DNA of 50,669 nucleotides from the NCBI GenBank assembly GCA_009922615.1, contig RFVF01000033.1:1-50669 (forward strand), in the 5' to 3' direction. This DNA comes from Pseudomonadota bacterium. Its GTDB lineage: Bacteria; Verrucomicrobiota; Verrucomicrobiia; Limisphaerales; SXTU01. The translations under genes were made by a program, and so were the position numbers. The notes below the pieces were generated by a model. The model worked only from the letters and a program-made list of their open reading frames with translations, was not told the DNA's origin and ran no database searches. Shown here one piece after another: positions 33,726 through 44,100 of this stretch (position 1 is the stretch's first letter; each line of letters starts with the position of its first letter).

Positions 33726-34661
33726 GTGACATCCGCCGCTCAAGGCTCTGGTTTTCCTGCCTCTCCCGCGGTCGGGGACGCATTGCTCCTGATTGTTGAT
33801 GGGCACGCCTATGCCTATCGGGCCTTTCATGCGATCCGAGAACTGAGCGCCTCCGATGGCTCGCCCACCAACGCCATTTATGGGTTTGTCAAAATGCTCG
33901 GCCGGATGCGCGCTCAGGTCCGCCCGACCCATCTGGTGGTGATTTGGGATGGCGGCTTGGCGGCGGAGCGCACCGCTTGCCTCCCCGGTTATAAAGCACA
34001 ACGTCCGCCGATGCCGACCGCGTTGGCGAGTCAGTTGGATGGGATTGGAGAATACCTTCAAGCTGCGGGCATTGCTTCGTTTTGCCGTGAGGGAGTTGAA
34101 GCGGATGATTGGATTGCGCGGGTAGCTCGGGGCGCGGTCTTGGCGGGCGCGCGGGTGGTGATAGCGAGTTCGGACAAGGATTTTATGCAGCTCGTCACCG
34201 ACCGCATCGGGTTGCTCAATCCCAACGACAAGACGGAACGCATTTGGACCGCGGCGGAAGTCCGGGAAAAAACCGGCGTGGAGCCGGAGCAGATCGTGGA
34301 CTGGTTGAGCCTCATCGGGGACAGTGTGGACAACATCCCCGGCGTGCCGGGAGTGGGGCCCAAGACCGCCACTGCGTTGCTTCAGCAGTTTGGCTCAGTG
34401 GAGCGGCTGTATGCGCGGTTGGAGGAAGTGGCCTCGGAGCGGGTGCGGCGTAATTTGCAGGCGGCGCAAGGCGCGGTGTTACGGAACCAGCAGTTGGTGA
34501 GGTTGCGGGAGGATGTGGGAGAACCTTTCCTACTGGCGGCGGCAAGTCCGGCGAGGGAAGACACCCGGCGTCTCCTCGAGCTTTACACCCGTTGGGGATT
34601 TCGCACCTTGCGCCAAGAGCTCGAAGCCCGCAGTGGACCGGCACAGGGGGAGTTTTTATGA
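33726..34661 (+). CDS. Standalone 5'-3' exonuclease (flap-endonuclease family)
   Basis: From a GTG start, 311 residues resemble the N-terminal nuclease domain of DNA polymerase I without a polymerase. Motifs are LLIVDGHAYAYRAFHA, IWDGG, PGYKAQRPPMP, EADDWIARVA, IASSDKDFMQLV, LIGDSVDNIPGVPGVGPKTATALL (helix-hairpin-helix). The Asp/Glu cluster for two metal ions is intact. It would remove RNA primers or flaps. It lies 15 bp behind the secretin gene, with which it has no obvious functional link. Confidence 0.9.
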   Translation: MTSAAQGSGFPASPAVGDALLLIVDGHAYAYRAFHAIRELSASDGSPTNAIYGFVKMLGRMRAQVRPTHLVVIWDGGLAAERTACLPGYKAQRPPMPTALASQLDGIGEYLQAAGIASFCREGVEADDWIARVARGAVLAGARVVIASSDKDFMQLVTDRIGLLNPNDKTERIWTAAEVREKTGVEPEQIVDWLSLIGDSVDNIPGVPGVGPKTATALLQQFGSVERLYARLEEVASERVRRNLQAAQGAVLRNQQLVRLREDVGEPFLLAAASPAREDTRRLLELYTRWGFRTLRQELEARSGPAQGEFL

Positions 34662-34790
34662 CCGGCGAATCGCAGCAACCTGCGGTGAACAAAGGACATT
34701 CATGCGGTGCGTCCGTATTTATCCGTAGTGCTTCCGGGCAAGAAAGCGTGGACAATGACAGGGCACTTTGTTAGTTCTAAACGAAAGCGT

Positions 34791-36707
34791 ATGCCGCCTG
34801 TTTTCCGCCTGTTCGCCGGGCTGTTCGCCGTGCTTCCGATCTGGTTCGGGGGGGCGACTGCGTCGGCGCAAAACGGCACTTTCAGCCCCTTGGCGGGAGA
34901 GTATGCCGTTTCCGGCAAGCTGCCGGGTGATCAGACGCGCCCAGCACTTGCGTTCGGCACTTCCGGTGGTTACGTCGTCTGGCAGGACAACGTCACCGAC
35001 GGCAACGGGCTGGGCATCAGTGCGCAACGGCTCAACGACAACCTTTCCGGCTCGCTGGCTCCGTTCCGTGTCAACCAGATTGCCGCTGGCCATCAGGAAT
35101 TCCCGCGAGTTGCGGTGCTGCCCAACGGCGGGGCGGTGTTCGTGTGGCAAGGTGGGGCGCTTGGCTTTCAGAAAATCTACGCGCGGTTCTTGAACCCGGA
35201 TGGAACGTTCGCCACCGGGGACGTGTTGGTCGGGGCCGACACCAATCAACCGAGCCTGACGCCGGTCGTCGCGGTGTTGACGGGCGGTGACGTGGTCGTC
35301 GCTTGGAGCCGGAGCGAGGCCGATGGCCATCTGCAAGGTATTTGCGCCCAACGGCTCTCGCCGACCGGGGCACTGATCGGCAGCGAGTGGGTGGTGAATC
35401 AGGCCAGCCTTTACAACCAAAACCGACCGGCCATCGCCGCGCTCGGGGACGGTGGCTTCGTGGTTGCTTGGGCTTCCGAGGCGGCGCGTGGTTTGGATAC
35501 CAACTCCCTTGCTCCTGGCAGTGAGGGGGCGTTCAATGCATATTCTGTGGACATCGTGGCCCGGCGTTTCGATGCGGCCGGTGCAGCTCGGGGAGATGAG
35601 TTCAAGGTGAACACGCTGCCCTACGTGTGCGACAATCCGGCGGTGGCGGCGGCTGCGGATGGCAGTTTCACCATTGTCTGGGAACAACGGGACGCCGTGG
35701 TGGCGACGAACAGTTTGGATATTTATGCCCGCAGTTTTACGGCGGCTGGCGACCCGGTTTCGGCTCCTATGGTGGTCAATGCTACAACCTACGGCGACCA
35801 GTATGCGCCGCAGCTCGCCGCCCAAGGCAATGCCTTCATGGTCGTCTGGACCAGCTTGGGTCAGGACGGATCTTTTGAAGGAATTTATGGACGGGCAATC
35901 ACGACCACTGGCACGCCGAGCGGCAATGAATTTCTGGTCAACACCACGACGATCAGCCGCCAGCTATATCCGGCCGTCGCGGCGGACTCGGCCGGGCGAT
36001 TGCTAGTAACGTGGGCGAGCTTCACCGGGGTGGCCACCGGCAGCGACCTGTATGCGCAGCGATATGCTTCCGGCCAACCCGTGCCAACCCCGCCAGCTCC
36101 CAGTGTCAACGCCACGAGTCAGTCGCGGCTTTCTGTGGCCTGGGCGGAACTGGCCGGCTACGATTTGGCCACTTACTCGGTTTATGTAGATGGCAGCACG
36201 ACTCCGCTCTCCACCACCAATCAGTTCATCGTCGTGAGTAATCTGGTGGCGGGCAGTAGCCACACCTTCCGGTTGGAATACGTGCTCCGGGATGGCCGCC
36301 GCTCCTCCCTCTCTCAGTCAACCACCGGTGTGACTTGGGGTGAGGACGCGAACTTCGATGGGTTGCCCGACGATTGGCAGGCACGCTTTTGGGGATTGAA
36401 CCCTCTGGCCTGGCCGGGGGCGAATGTGGACAGTGATGGCGATGGCGCGACCAACCTGCAGGAATTTCTCGCCGGCACCGACCCGACGCGTCCCTCGAGT
36501 GCCTTGAGCTTGGAGTTGGTCCGCACAGGCCAGGGCTTGTGGCTGAGTTGGAACACCATGCCCGGTTTGGTTTACCAGGTGCAGTTCTCCACCAACGCGA
36601 CCTCATGGCAAAATCTGGGGCGGGCCCGCTTCGCACCCGGTGCTACCGATGCGGTTCCCGTTGGGGGCAGTGACATCAACCTCTATCGAATCATCCGAAT
36701 CCGCTAA
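34791..36707 (+). CDS. Secreted protein with seven propeller-like repeats, FnIII and C-terminal module
   Basis: ATG 34791 gives a signal peptide (cleavage near ASAQ) and 638 residues; ATG 34755 is an alternative. Seven repeats of about 55-65 residues each follow a PxVAxxxxGxxxVxW...IYAxRF pattern, suggesting a seven-bladed beta-propeller (about 40-430). Next is a fibronectin type III-like domain (PSVNATSQSRLSVAWAELAG onward), a calcium-loop-like linker (DANFDGLPDDWQARFWG and DSDGDGATNLQEFLAGTDP), and a final strand-rich module (LVYQVQFSTNATSWQNLG...LYRIIRIR). No catalytic motif is evident. It starts a run of four secreted genes. Confidence 0.8.
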   Translation: MPPVFRLFAGLFAVLPIWFGGATASAQNGTFSPLAGEYAVSGKLPGDQTRPALAFGTSGGYVVWQDNVTDGNGLGISAQRLNDNLSGSLAPFRVNQIAAGHQEFPRVAVLPNGGAVFVWQGGALGFQKIYARFLNPDGTFATGDVLVGADTNQPSLTPVVAVLTGGDVVVAWSRSEADGHLQGICAQRLSPTGALIGSEWVVNQASLYNQNRPAIAALGDGGFVVAWASEAARGLDTNSLAPGSEGAFNAYSVDIVARRFDAAGAARGDEFKVNTLPYVCDNPAVAAAADGSFTIVWEQRDAVVATNSLDIYARSFTAAGDPVSAPMVVNATTYGDQYAPQLAAQGNAFMVVWTSLGQDGSFEGIYGRAITTTGTPSGNEFLVNTTTISRQLYPAVAADSAGRLLVTWASFTGVATGSDLYAQRYASGQPVPTPPAPSVNATSQSRLSVAWAELAGYDLATYSVYVDGSTTPLSTTNQFIVVSNLVAGSSHTFRLEYVLRDGRRSSLSQSTTGVTWGEDANFDGLPDDWQARFWGLNPLAWPGANVDSDGDGATNLQEFLAGTDPTRPSSALSLELVRTGQGLWLSWNTMPGLVYQVQFSTNATSWQNLGRARFAPGATDAVPVGGSDINLYRIIRIR

Positions 36708-36713
36708 GGCACC

Positions 36714-38108
36714 ATGCAACGGCTGATCCAAAGACTCTGCACCCTGACGGCGGCCTTGCTCGTCGTGACGAAGGCCTCGGCCTTTTCGCTGATGGGGCCG
36801 TTCGCGTCCTGGCAGGCGGCCTCCATTGGCTACAATCTGCCTGGAGACATCGGTGGTCCGATGAACTTGTTCGAGGGTTACCGGATTACCGTGCCGGTGC
36901 TCACGTTTGGCTACGACGCCACCTTCCTTAACTTTTTTGGTTCGAACGGAGTCGTTGCAGTGCAGTCAGCCATGGATGTGCTCAATGCCATCCCGAGCGC
37001 CGACCAGATTGTGGTGACCAACATGCCGCGGCAGGCGGTGAGCACAATTCCCAATGCCACCGCCCAGGGATTGCAGATCTACGATTTGAAATCGGCCGTT
37101 CTTTCCACCGTGTTAGGGCAGATGGGGCTGGCCAGCCCCGAGCGTTGGGTTTTCACGCTGCGGGATCGGTTGGTGGCGCAGAACACGACCAATTACACCG
37201 TGATCATGCGTCACTTTGATCCCGTGACTTGGAACCCTACCAACCGGGTAAATGATGGGGCGGTTTTCACTTACACGGTTGTCGAGCCTCTTTTGCCCGG
37301 CAACTATGCTGCCACCGTTAACACTCTCGTAGGTTCTCCTCGAAACATATACCGGACGGCGGCTGGTGCGGATGATAGTGGCAGCATTGGACCCGGCGAA
37401 TTTTTTGGCGGGCTGACGCGCGACGATTACGGTGGCCTCAAATATCTGCTGCGGTTTAGCAATGTGAAAACCGAGACGTTGACGGCTGGAGTAAGGCTGG
37501 CGAACATATATTCACCCTATGGCCCGGCTTTGGGCACCAATGCGAATACTAACGTCGCTGTGGCCATCGCCCGCCGCCCGGGCATTGGCAAGGTGAGCTT
37601 TAGCCCCATCGCCGTGGACACCCTGTTGGGGGTGGCGATCCGTGCCGTGACAAATACCTATGTGGATTACTATTACCACCCGACCAATTTTTACCTCACC
37701 AATCAAACCTTGGAACGAGTGAGCACGATTCCAGATGTGGTGTTCACTGCCGGGGATCTTGCGTCGTTGATTACCACGGGAGGGAGCCAGAGTGCTCGGT
37801 TGGCTAGGCCGACCAGCGCACGCTGGGTCAACCAATCCGCCTTGAACTCGGTGGTGGCCGGCACGGGCATCACCTCGGGACCAGGAGTCATTCCGGCGGG
37901 CACCTCCAATGCCACGGCCATCGTCATCACGCTCGATACCTTGGGTCCCAGTCGGTATAATTTTAGCCGTGCTGGGGAGTTCTTTCTGACTCCGCGCCTC
38001 CCCAACCTCAATGGCGTGTGGGGTTATTTCGACAGCACAACCATTTTCTCTGTCTTTCCCGATGGGACGACATTGCAGGATTTGGACCGCCAGCTATACG
38101 GACGATGA
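36714..38108 (+). CDS. Secreted protein of unknown function
   Basis: This 464-residue protein has a signal peptide (MQRLIQRLCTLTAALLVVTKASA-FS). The mature part is strand-rich with many Asn/Thr/Tyr residues, including YYYHPTNFYLTNQTLERVSTIP. I recognise no family. It begins 6 bp after the propeller gene and its stop overlaps the next start as ATGA, so it is co-translated with the large beta-helix protein. It lacks the C-terminal module seen in the other three proteins of the block. Confidence 0.75.
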   Translation: MQRLIQRLCTLTAALLVVTKASAFSLMGPFASWQAASIGYNLPGDIGGPMNLFEGYRITVPVLTFGYDATFLNFFGSNGVVAVQSAMDVLNAIPSADQIVVTNMPRQAVSTIPNATAQGLQIYDLKSAVLSTVLGQMGLASPERWVFTLRDRLVAQNTTNYTVIMRHFDPVTWNPTNRVNDGAVFTYTVVEPLLPGNYAATVNTLVGSPRNIYRTAAGADDSGSIGPGEFFGGLTRDDYGGLKYLLRFSNVKTETLTAGVRLANIYSPYGPALGTNANTNVAVAIARRPGIGKVSFSPIAVDTLLGVAIRAVTNTYVDYYYHPTNFYLTNQTLERVSTIPDVVFTAGDLASLITTGGSQSARLARPTSARWVNQSALNSVVAGTGITSGPGVIPAGTSNATAIVITLDTLGPSRYNFSRAGEFFLTPRLPNLNGVWGYFDSTTIFSVFPDGTTLQDLDRQLYGR

Positions 38109-41100
38109 TCACGCCTTGCCCATCGCAGTTTACGTGTGCCGAGCCCGAACGTTTCGGGCGGGGAGCACGTTCTGCCTGTTTCTTGATCGGGAAACTTCTT
38201 GTCTGGTTGGTTTCGTCCTGGCTGGTATTTACGGCCCGGCCGGCGCAGGCCGCCACGGCCCAAGTAATCACCAATTTTGCCAATGTGCTCAACCCGGTCT
38301 ATGACACCGTGAGTCTGGTGAACTTCAACACCATCAATGCGTCGAACACTCAGTCCTCCGCGAATACCGCGCTTTTTTCGACGTTCAACACGCTGAATTA
38401 TACCAATGCGCTTCCGGGTTTGTTCAGTGGCGACCTTGGATTCCAGTTTGACCTAGCTACCAATAATGCTCGGTTGTGGGCCAATAATATCGTCAACCAG
38501 GGCACCATCGTGGGGGACACCCTTCTGCTCTCCGCGACCAACCTCAATAACTCGGGCAACTTGCAGGCCGGCAACCTGCTCCAGATGCAGGGAAGCACGG
38601 TTTCCGTGAGCCGGTCGCGATTGTCCGCCCTGACCAGCAGCACCAATTTCATCAACGATGGATTCCGGTTCGTCAACACCAACGGCCAAGTGACTTACCA
38701 AAATCCGAACATGGTGGGCGATGTCTATTGGGGGGCTGGCACGAGCGATGTGATGACAGCAGGGTTGCGACTAGGCGGGTTATTCCTGCCTAGCTTGAAT
38801 TCGTCCAATTTCGGGCTGATGGGCCCTCGGATATCCTCGCCCACTCATGAAGTGCAGGAGTTATCACAGTTTTTCCTTGGAACGACCACCACCTTTCGAA
38901 GTTTATCCGGGACCAATTATCAACCTTACGTGCGCCAGACCCAGCAAGGCACCAACGTCAATATTCAGGTGGTGTTGGTGCAGACCAACAGCGCCTCGAC
39001 CAACCTGCTGACCGATGTCCGATTTGGTGCCTTCGGCGGGTTCAACTTCTCGGCTGGCGATGCGCCGGTTGTGCGATTCAGCGCGGTGGGAGCGGATATC
39101 ACGACGGGTGCTATTTATACCAACAGCGTGTATCTGTTCGATTATACCGCCTCGCAGACAAATTCGATTCTGTCCCAGTATCAACCGGATACCAGTTCGT
39201 CGCGGCCGGCAGACTATGATTTTCACCGCAGCTCCTACTGGGATATTTATTTTGACAGCAGCGGGATTGGTTCGACTACCAACGCAACACTCACCACCAA
39301 TTTTTATTACCGGGCTGGCTTCTCGCTCGACACCGTTACCAACAATCTTTATGCCGCGTGGCGCGTGGCGGTGGGCAATGCTTCGTTTGGGCCGGGCTCG
39401 CCCGGTTACAATGTGGCCTTGGATGATCCGACCAATCTGCTCGGTCGCGTGGAAATCACCGCCAACGATCTGGATTTGAGTTTTGCGCGCATTCAGGCGG
39501 ACGGGATTGTGAGTATCCGTGCCCCAAACTTGACCAGCAGTGTCGGGACCAAGATCGATGCCCCGTTCATCCAACTGGCGATTGCCAACACCAACTCGAC
39601 GCTCACGCTGACCAATTTTGCCGGTGCTTCGGTAGCCCGGCCCAACGGGACGATTTCGGTTTACAGCACGACGTGGACGAACGTGTTCACCAATGCCAGC
39701 CCACAGCTCAACTACCGGTATTCGGTTCTTGTGGTGGACGCCTCGCAATTGAGCGGCGTGACGCCGGTGACGCTGCAACAGTTCAACGTGCGTGGCACCA
39801 ACGTGGTTATCAACAACGACCTCAACATCGGTCGCGAGATTCAGATCGACTCGCCGGCGGTTACGTTCACGGCCTTGAGCTCCTTGAATCTACCATTGAT
39901 CGGGGCGACGAACATCGCGTCTACCAATTTCCCCAACGTCAATTATTTTACCAATCTCGGGGTCATCACCGTCCCTTACGATTGCACGCTTGGAAGTGAC
40001 CGCGCGACACCCATCGCCACGTTTTTCAACGCCGGCAAACTCGTGGCCAATAACATTTCTATCCGGGCGACTGATTATCAGAACACCGGGACCAATCAGA
40101 CAGCCGGGCAGCAGGGGGCAAGAGCTGGCGGACCAGTTTCGATCTTGGCGGACACGGCGAAATTTGATGGCGGAACCAGCGGTGGGTTGATTTCGGCCGG
40201 TGGCAGTATTTTGTTGGCAGCCAACGAGCTGAAGATTCGCAATCATCGGTTGACCACGGCCGGTTCGCTGGTCTTGAGCGTGACGAATTTACTCACGGAC
40301 ACCGGTGCCGTCGGGACCAATCGTTTCGACGTGGCGCTTGGCTTCAGCCAGGTGGTCAAGCCGACCAGCGGGGATTTGCTAGGCACCACCATCTACTCTA
40401 GCGCACCGTTTAATTTTAGCGTGCCGCATATCTGGGCGGCGACGGATTTTGGTCCGTTTCCGGCTGGTTATACCAACAACTCCGCCGTGGGCCGGTTGTT
40501 GCTGGACACGGGCACGACCAATTCGCTAAACCGATTTACTTTCTCAGGATTGGGTGCGAGCAACGCAATTTATGTGGATTACCTCGAACTTAACGGAACG
40601 CTCACAAATGACTTGGCCACTCACCTGTTCATCGACACGAACATGGTGATCTATTTTGCCAATGCCAACGTGCCGGTGCAGTCGTTGGATGGTCAGTTGG
40701 GCGGTCGCCTGCGTTGGGTGAAGGATTTTGCCGGGCCCAATACCGGGGTGGATTATCGGCTGCTGGATGGGCGGACGGTGAAGGTGAACGTGGCCAAACT
40801 CAACAGCCTGCTGCTGGACTCGGATGCGGACGGTGTGGTGAACGCGAGTGATCTGAGTCCGTTTGACGGCCCTGTTATCGGCTCACAGGTGAGATTTACC
40901 AACGTGCCGCCGCTGACGGCCTACCTGACTTTCGAAGCGGCTGCGCAGACCATCTATCGGGTTGAGGTGAGCACCAATCTGCTGACCGGAGGGTGGCAGT
41001 TTTTGGCCAACTATACCAATTCGGCCAACACCAACCGCGTGGTGACTTTCCCGGACATCGTTCCGCCGGGCAGTTCTGAGCGGTATTTTCGCGTGGGGTA

Positions 41101-41110
41101 TCAACCTTAG
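38105..41110 (+). CDS. Large secreted beta-helix (FHA-like) protein with C-terminal module
   Basis: ATG 38105 overlaps the previous stop as ATGA; the 1001-residue product has a rather long N-region before a hydrophobic signal segment (LLVWLVSSWLVFTARPAQA). Several stretches resemble right-handed beta-helix repeats of haemagglutinins, for example GDTLLLSATNLNNSGNLQAG, GRVEITANDLDLSFARIQAD and GGSILLAANELKIRNHRLTT. The sequence is very rich in Thr-Asn pairs. A calcium-loop-like linker (DSDADGVVNASDLSPFDGP) precedes the C-terminal module (IYRVEVSTNLLTGGWQFLA...RYFRVGYQP). No two-partner secretion domain is seen, so it is not a standard FHA substrate. An adhesin or matrix role is inferred. Confidence 0.78.
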   Translation: MITPCPSQFTCAEPERFGRGARSACFLIGKLLVWLVSSWLVFTARPAQAATAQVITNFANVLNPVYDTVSLVNFNTINASNTQSSANTALFSTFNTLNYTNALPGLFSGDLGFQFDLATNNARLWANNIVNQGTIVGDTLLLSATNLNNSGNLQAGNLLQMQGSTVSVSRSRLSALTSSTNFINDGFRFVNTNGQVTYQNPNMVGDVYWGAGTSDVMTAGLRLGGLFLPSLNSSNFGLMGPRISSPTHEVQELSQFFLGTTTTFRSLSGTNYQPYVRQTQQGTNVNIQVVLVQTNSASTNLLTDVRFGAFGGFNFSAGDAPVVRFSAVGADITTGAIYTNSVYLFDYTASQTNSILSQYQPDTSSSRPADYDFHRSSYWDIYFDSSGIGSTTNATLTTNFYYRAGFSLDTVTNNLYAAWRVAVGNASFGPGSPGYNVALDDPTNLLGRVEITANDLDLSFARIQADGIVSIRAPNLTSSVGTKIDAPFIQLAIANTNSTLTLTNFAGASVARPNGTISVYSTTWTNVFTNASPQLNYRYSVLVVDASQLSGVTPVTLQQFNVRGTNVVINNDLNIGREIQIDSPAVTFTALSSLNLPLIGATNIASTNFPNVNYFTNLGVITVPYDCTLGSDRATPIATFFNAGKLVANNISIRATDYQNTGTNQTAGQQGARAGGPVSILADTAKFDGGTSGGLISAGGSILLAANELKIRNHRLTTAGSLVLSVTNLLTDTGAVGTNRFDVALGFSQVVKPTSGDLLGTTIYSSAPFNFSVPHIWAATDFGPFPAGYTNNSAVGRLLLDTGTTNSLNRFTFSGLGASNAIYVDYLELNGTLTNDLATHLFIDTNMVIYFANANVPVQSLDGQLGGRLRWVKDFAGPNTGVDYRLLDGRTVKVNVAKLNSLLLDSDADGVVNASDLSPFDGPVIGSQVRFTNVPPLTAYLTFEAAAQTIYRVEVSTNLLTGGWQFLANYTNSANTNRVVTFPDIVPPGSSERYFRVGYQP

Positions 41111-41118
41111 CCAGGCGC

Positions 41119-44100
41119 ATGTCACCAGCACCTATTCGCAATTTAGTCGGAGTGACTGACGGGTTATTTCCGATTAGTCCAGTCGTAAGGGCATTCGGCT
41201 GCCTTTGTCTGTTGGTGCTGTTACTCGCCCGGGGAAATGCAGCGACGACGGAGTATGTGACCTACGAAGGGAAGCGAGTTCATCCAACGGCGGTCATGGC
41301 GACCTATCGGACTGGCGTTACGGCCAGCGAGGTGCTGCCGTTGTTGCGTGAGTTGGGGCTGCACGTGGTCTGGGAGGCGAAGTCCATGCCTGGTCTCGTT
41401 CATCTGGATTTGAACCCCGAGGCGGCGCGGCTCCCCAATGGCGATCCGGCGTCCCTGCTCACGCAGCGGCTGGACCGGTTGCGCCGGTCCGGGTTGTTCG
41501 AGTCAGTCTCGCCTGACCATATTGGCCGTCTGGCCTTGGTGCCCAACGATGGTTTCTTCCAGGATGGAACGCTTTGGGGGCTGCACAATGTGGGCCAGCT
41601 GGGCGGGGTGGTTGGGGCGGATATTGGCGTCACCAACGCGTGGGATATCACGGTGGGTTCCACCAACGTCATCGTTGCGGTGATTGACTCGGGCATTCGC
41701 TATACGCACGCGGATTTGGCTGCTCAAATGTGGCGTAACCCCGGGGAAATTGCCGGAGACTCGACAGATAATGACGGCAATTCCTATGTGGACGATGTCT
41801 TCGGAATCAACGCCGTCACGAACTCCGGGGATCCGATGGATGATAATGGGCATGGCACCCGGGTGGCGGGCGTGATCGCCGCCGCTCCCAACAATGGCCG
41901 CTCGCATGTCGGCGTCGCTTGGAACGTCCGCCTGATGGCGTTGAAGGCCACGGATGCGCAGGGGAACCCGCGCAACAGCGCCATTGTGCAGTGCATTGAC
42001 TATGCGATCAAGAATGGTGCCAAAATCTTGAACTGTAGCTTTGAGACCTCCCATGACCCGCAGCTTTTTCAGGCGTTTCAGCGGGCTCAGAAGAGTGGCT
42101 TGCTGGTGATCACCTCGGCGGGAAACTTCAGTTCCAACATCGACAATCCACAGTTGGCGGTGTTCCCCGCTGGCTATGCCGGGTTTACTTTCAATCTGGA
42201 CAACATCCTGACGGTGGCTGCATTGGACCGTCGGGACGGCCTTGCTCGTTACTCCAATTTCGGAACCAACAATGTTCACCTAGGGGCACCCGGTGTGGAG
42301 ATCGCTTCCACTTCCTATTTGGGCGACAACAGTTACGACACGGCAACTCTCGATCTCACGTTGCTGGATGGCACCAGCCTGGCGGCTGCCCATGTGTCCG
42401 GTGTCGCAGCGCTGGTTTTTTCACTGACGAATAACATGACTTACAGCGAGGCGCGCAACCGCATCTTGCTTACGACCACACCGGTAGCTGCGCTGAAGGG
42501 GAAGACGGCTTCGGGTGGACGCGTCAACGCGTATCGCGCCCTGACCACGGCAGCGGATGGTGTGCTGGAGGTGCAGTTGTCTCCGGCACCGGGGGCCACG
42601 TTGTTGGCCGGGTCTTCCGTTCCGTTCACGGTGATGGTCAATGACCTCTTTCCCGTGAACAATGCCACCGTCTCCGGCACTCTTCCAGGGGTGTTCACCA
42701 ACTTGGTGTTTCTCAACAATGGGACGCTTCCTGACCGGACTGCGGGAGACAATCAGCACGCCATTATCGTGAACACGCCGGCGATTCCCACGGCCGATCT
42801 CGCGTTGACGATTACGGTGACGGCGCCTGGCAAGACCAATTTCGTCAACACCTATCATTACCGCACCGCCACGGTGCCACCGAATGACAACTTCTCGCAG
42901 GCAGGCAAGGTGCCGGATGCCGGCGGAGTGGTTTTTGGGGACAATACCTTTGGTTCTTTGGAAACCGGTGAGCCAGCTCACGCGGCGGTTTCGAATCTGG
43001 CCAACTCGGTCTGGTGGAACTGGGCGCCCACCAACTCCGGACCGGTGCTGGTGGACACCGCCGGTAGTTCCTTTGACACGGTTGTTGCGGTTTACACCGG
43101 CCAGTCGCTTACCAATCTGACGCCCCTGGCCCAGACCAATGACGTGGGTGTTATCTCCCAGGGATTCGTCAATTTTATTGCTTCGCCAGGCACGACTTAT
43201 CGGATTGCCGTGGCGTCGGCGTCCAGCAATTCGGTGGGTCAAGTTCGGCTACGAGTGCAGTTTAACGGAGTTCCAGATACCGTGGCCCCCACGGTTGCGA
43301 TCACCAATCTGGTGAACGGGCCGCTGTCGGTCACCAATCCGCCCAGCGGCTTGATTGTCACTAACGCGCTGCTGACGCTCTCGGGCACAGCCACGGATCC
43401 GGGTCCCAGCGCCATCGGGGTCCGGCAGGTTTTCGTGCGCGCCAACAGCGGCCTGTCGACTGCGGCGTCGGGGACCAACACTTGGACCATGCCTATATTT
43501 CTTGTGCCGGGGACCAATGTAATTCAGGTATCTGCGACGGATTTTTCCGGCAATGTTTCCGCCCCCGTGTCCTTCCAAGTTATCTATCGGGTGTTTGACC
43601 CTTTCAATGACGTGTTTGCCAACGCGCTTGAGTTGGCCGGCTCATTCGGGGCCACCGTTACCAACAATGTGAGTGCCACCATCGAGCCGGGCGAGCCGTT
43701 GCATGCGGGCAAGCAGGGAGGAAAATCGGTGTGGTATTACTTCACGGCTCCGAGCGACGGATTGCTTTCCCTGACGACTTCCAATTCCACCTTTGACACC
43801 TTGCTGGCGGTTTATACCGGCAGCCGCGTAGATCGACTCACTGCGCTTAATGCCAACGACGATGCGCCCAGTGGAGCCGGCGGGGTGCACAGTGATGTCC
43901 TGCAAGCCGTCCGGGCGGGCACCCGATATTATGTGGCCGTGGACGGATTGGCTGGAGCGGCGGGCATCGTTTTGCTGACTTACAGTTTCACGCCGGTGCC
44001 CATCTTTGATCTGACCGTTACGGCCACCACTGGTGGCGTGGCCTTCCCGGTTTCGGGATCTTTCCCCAGCAACACGACGGTGGATGTGGTGGCGTTTCCC

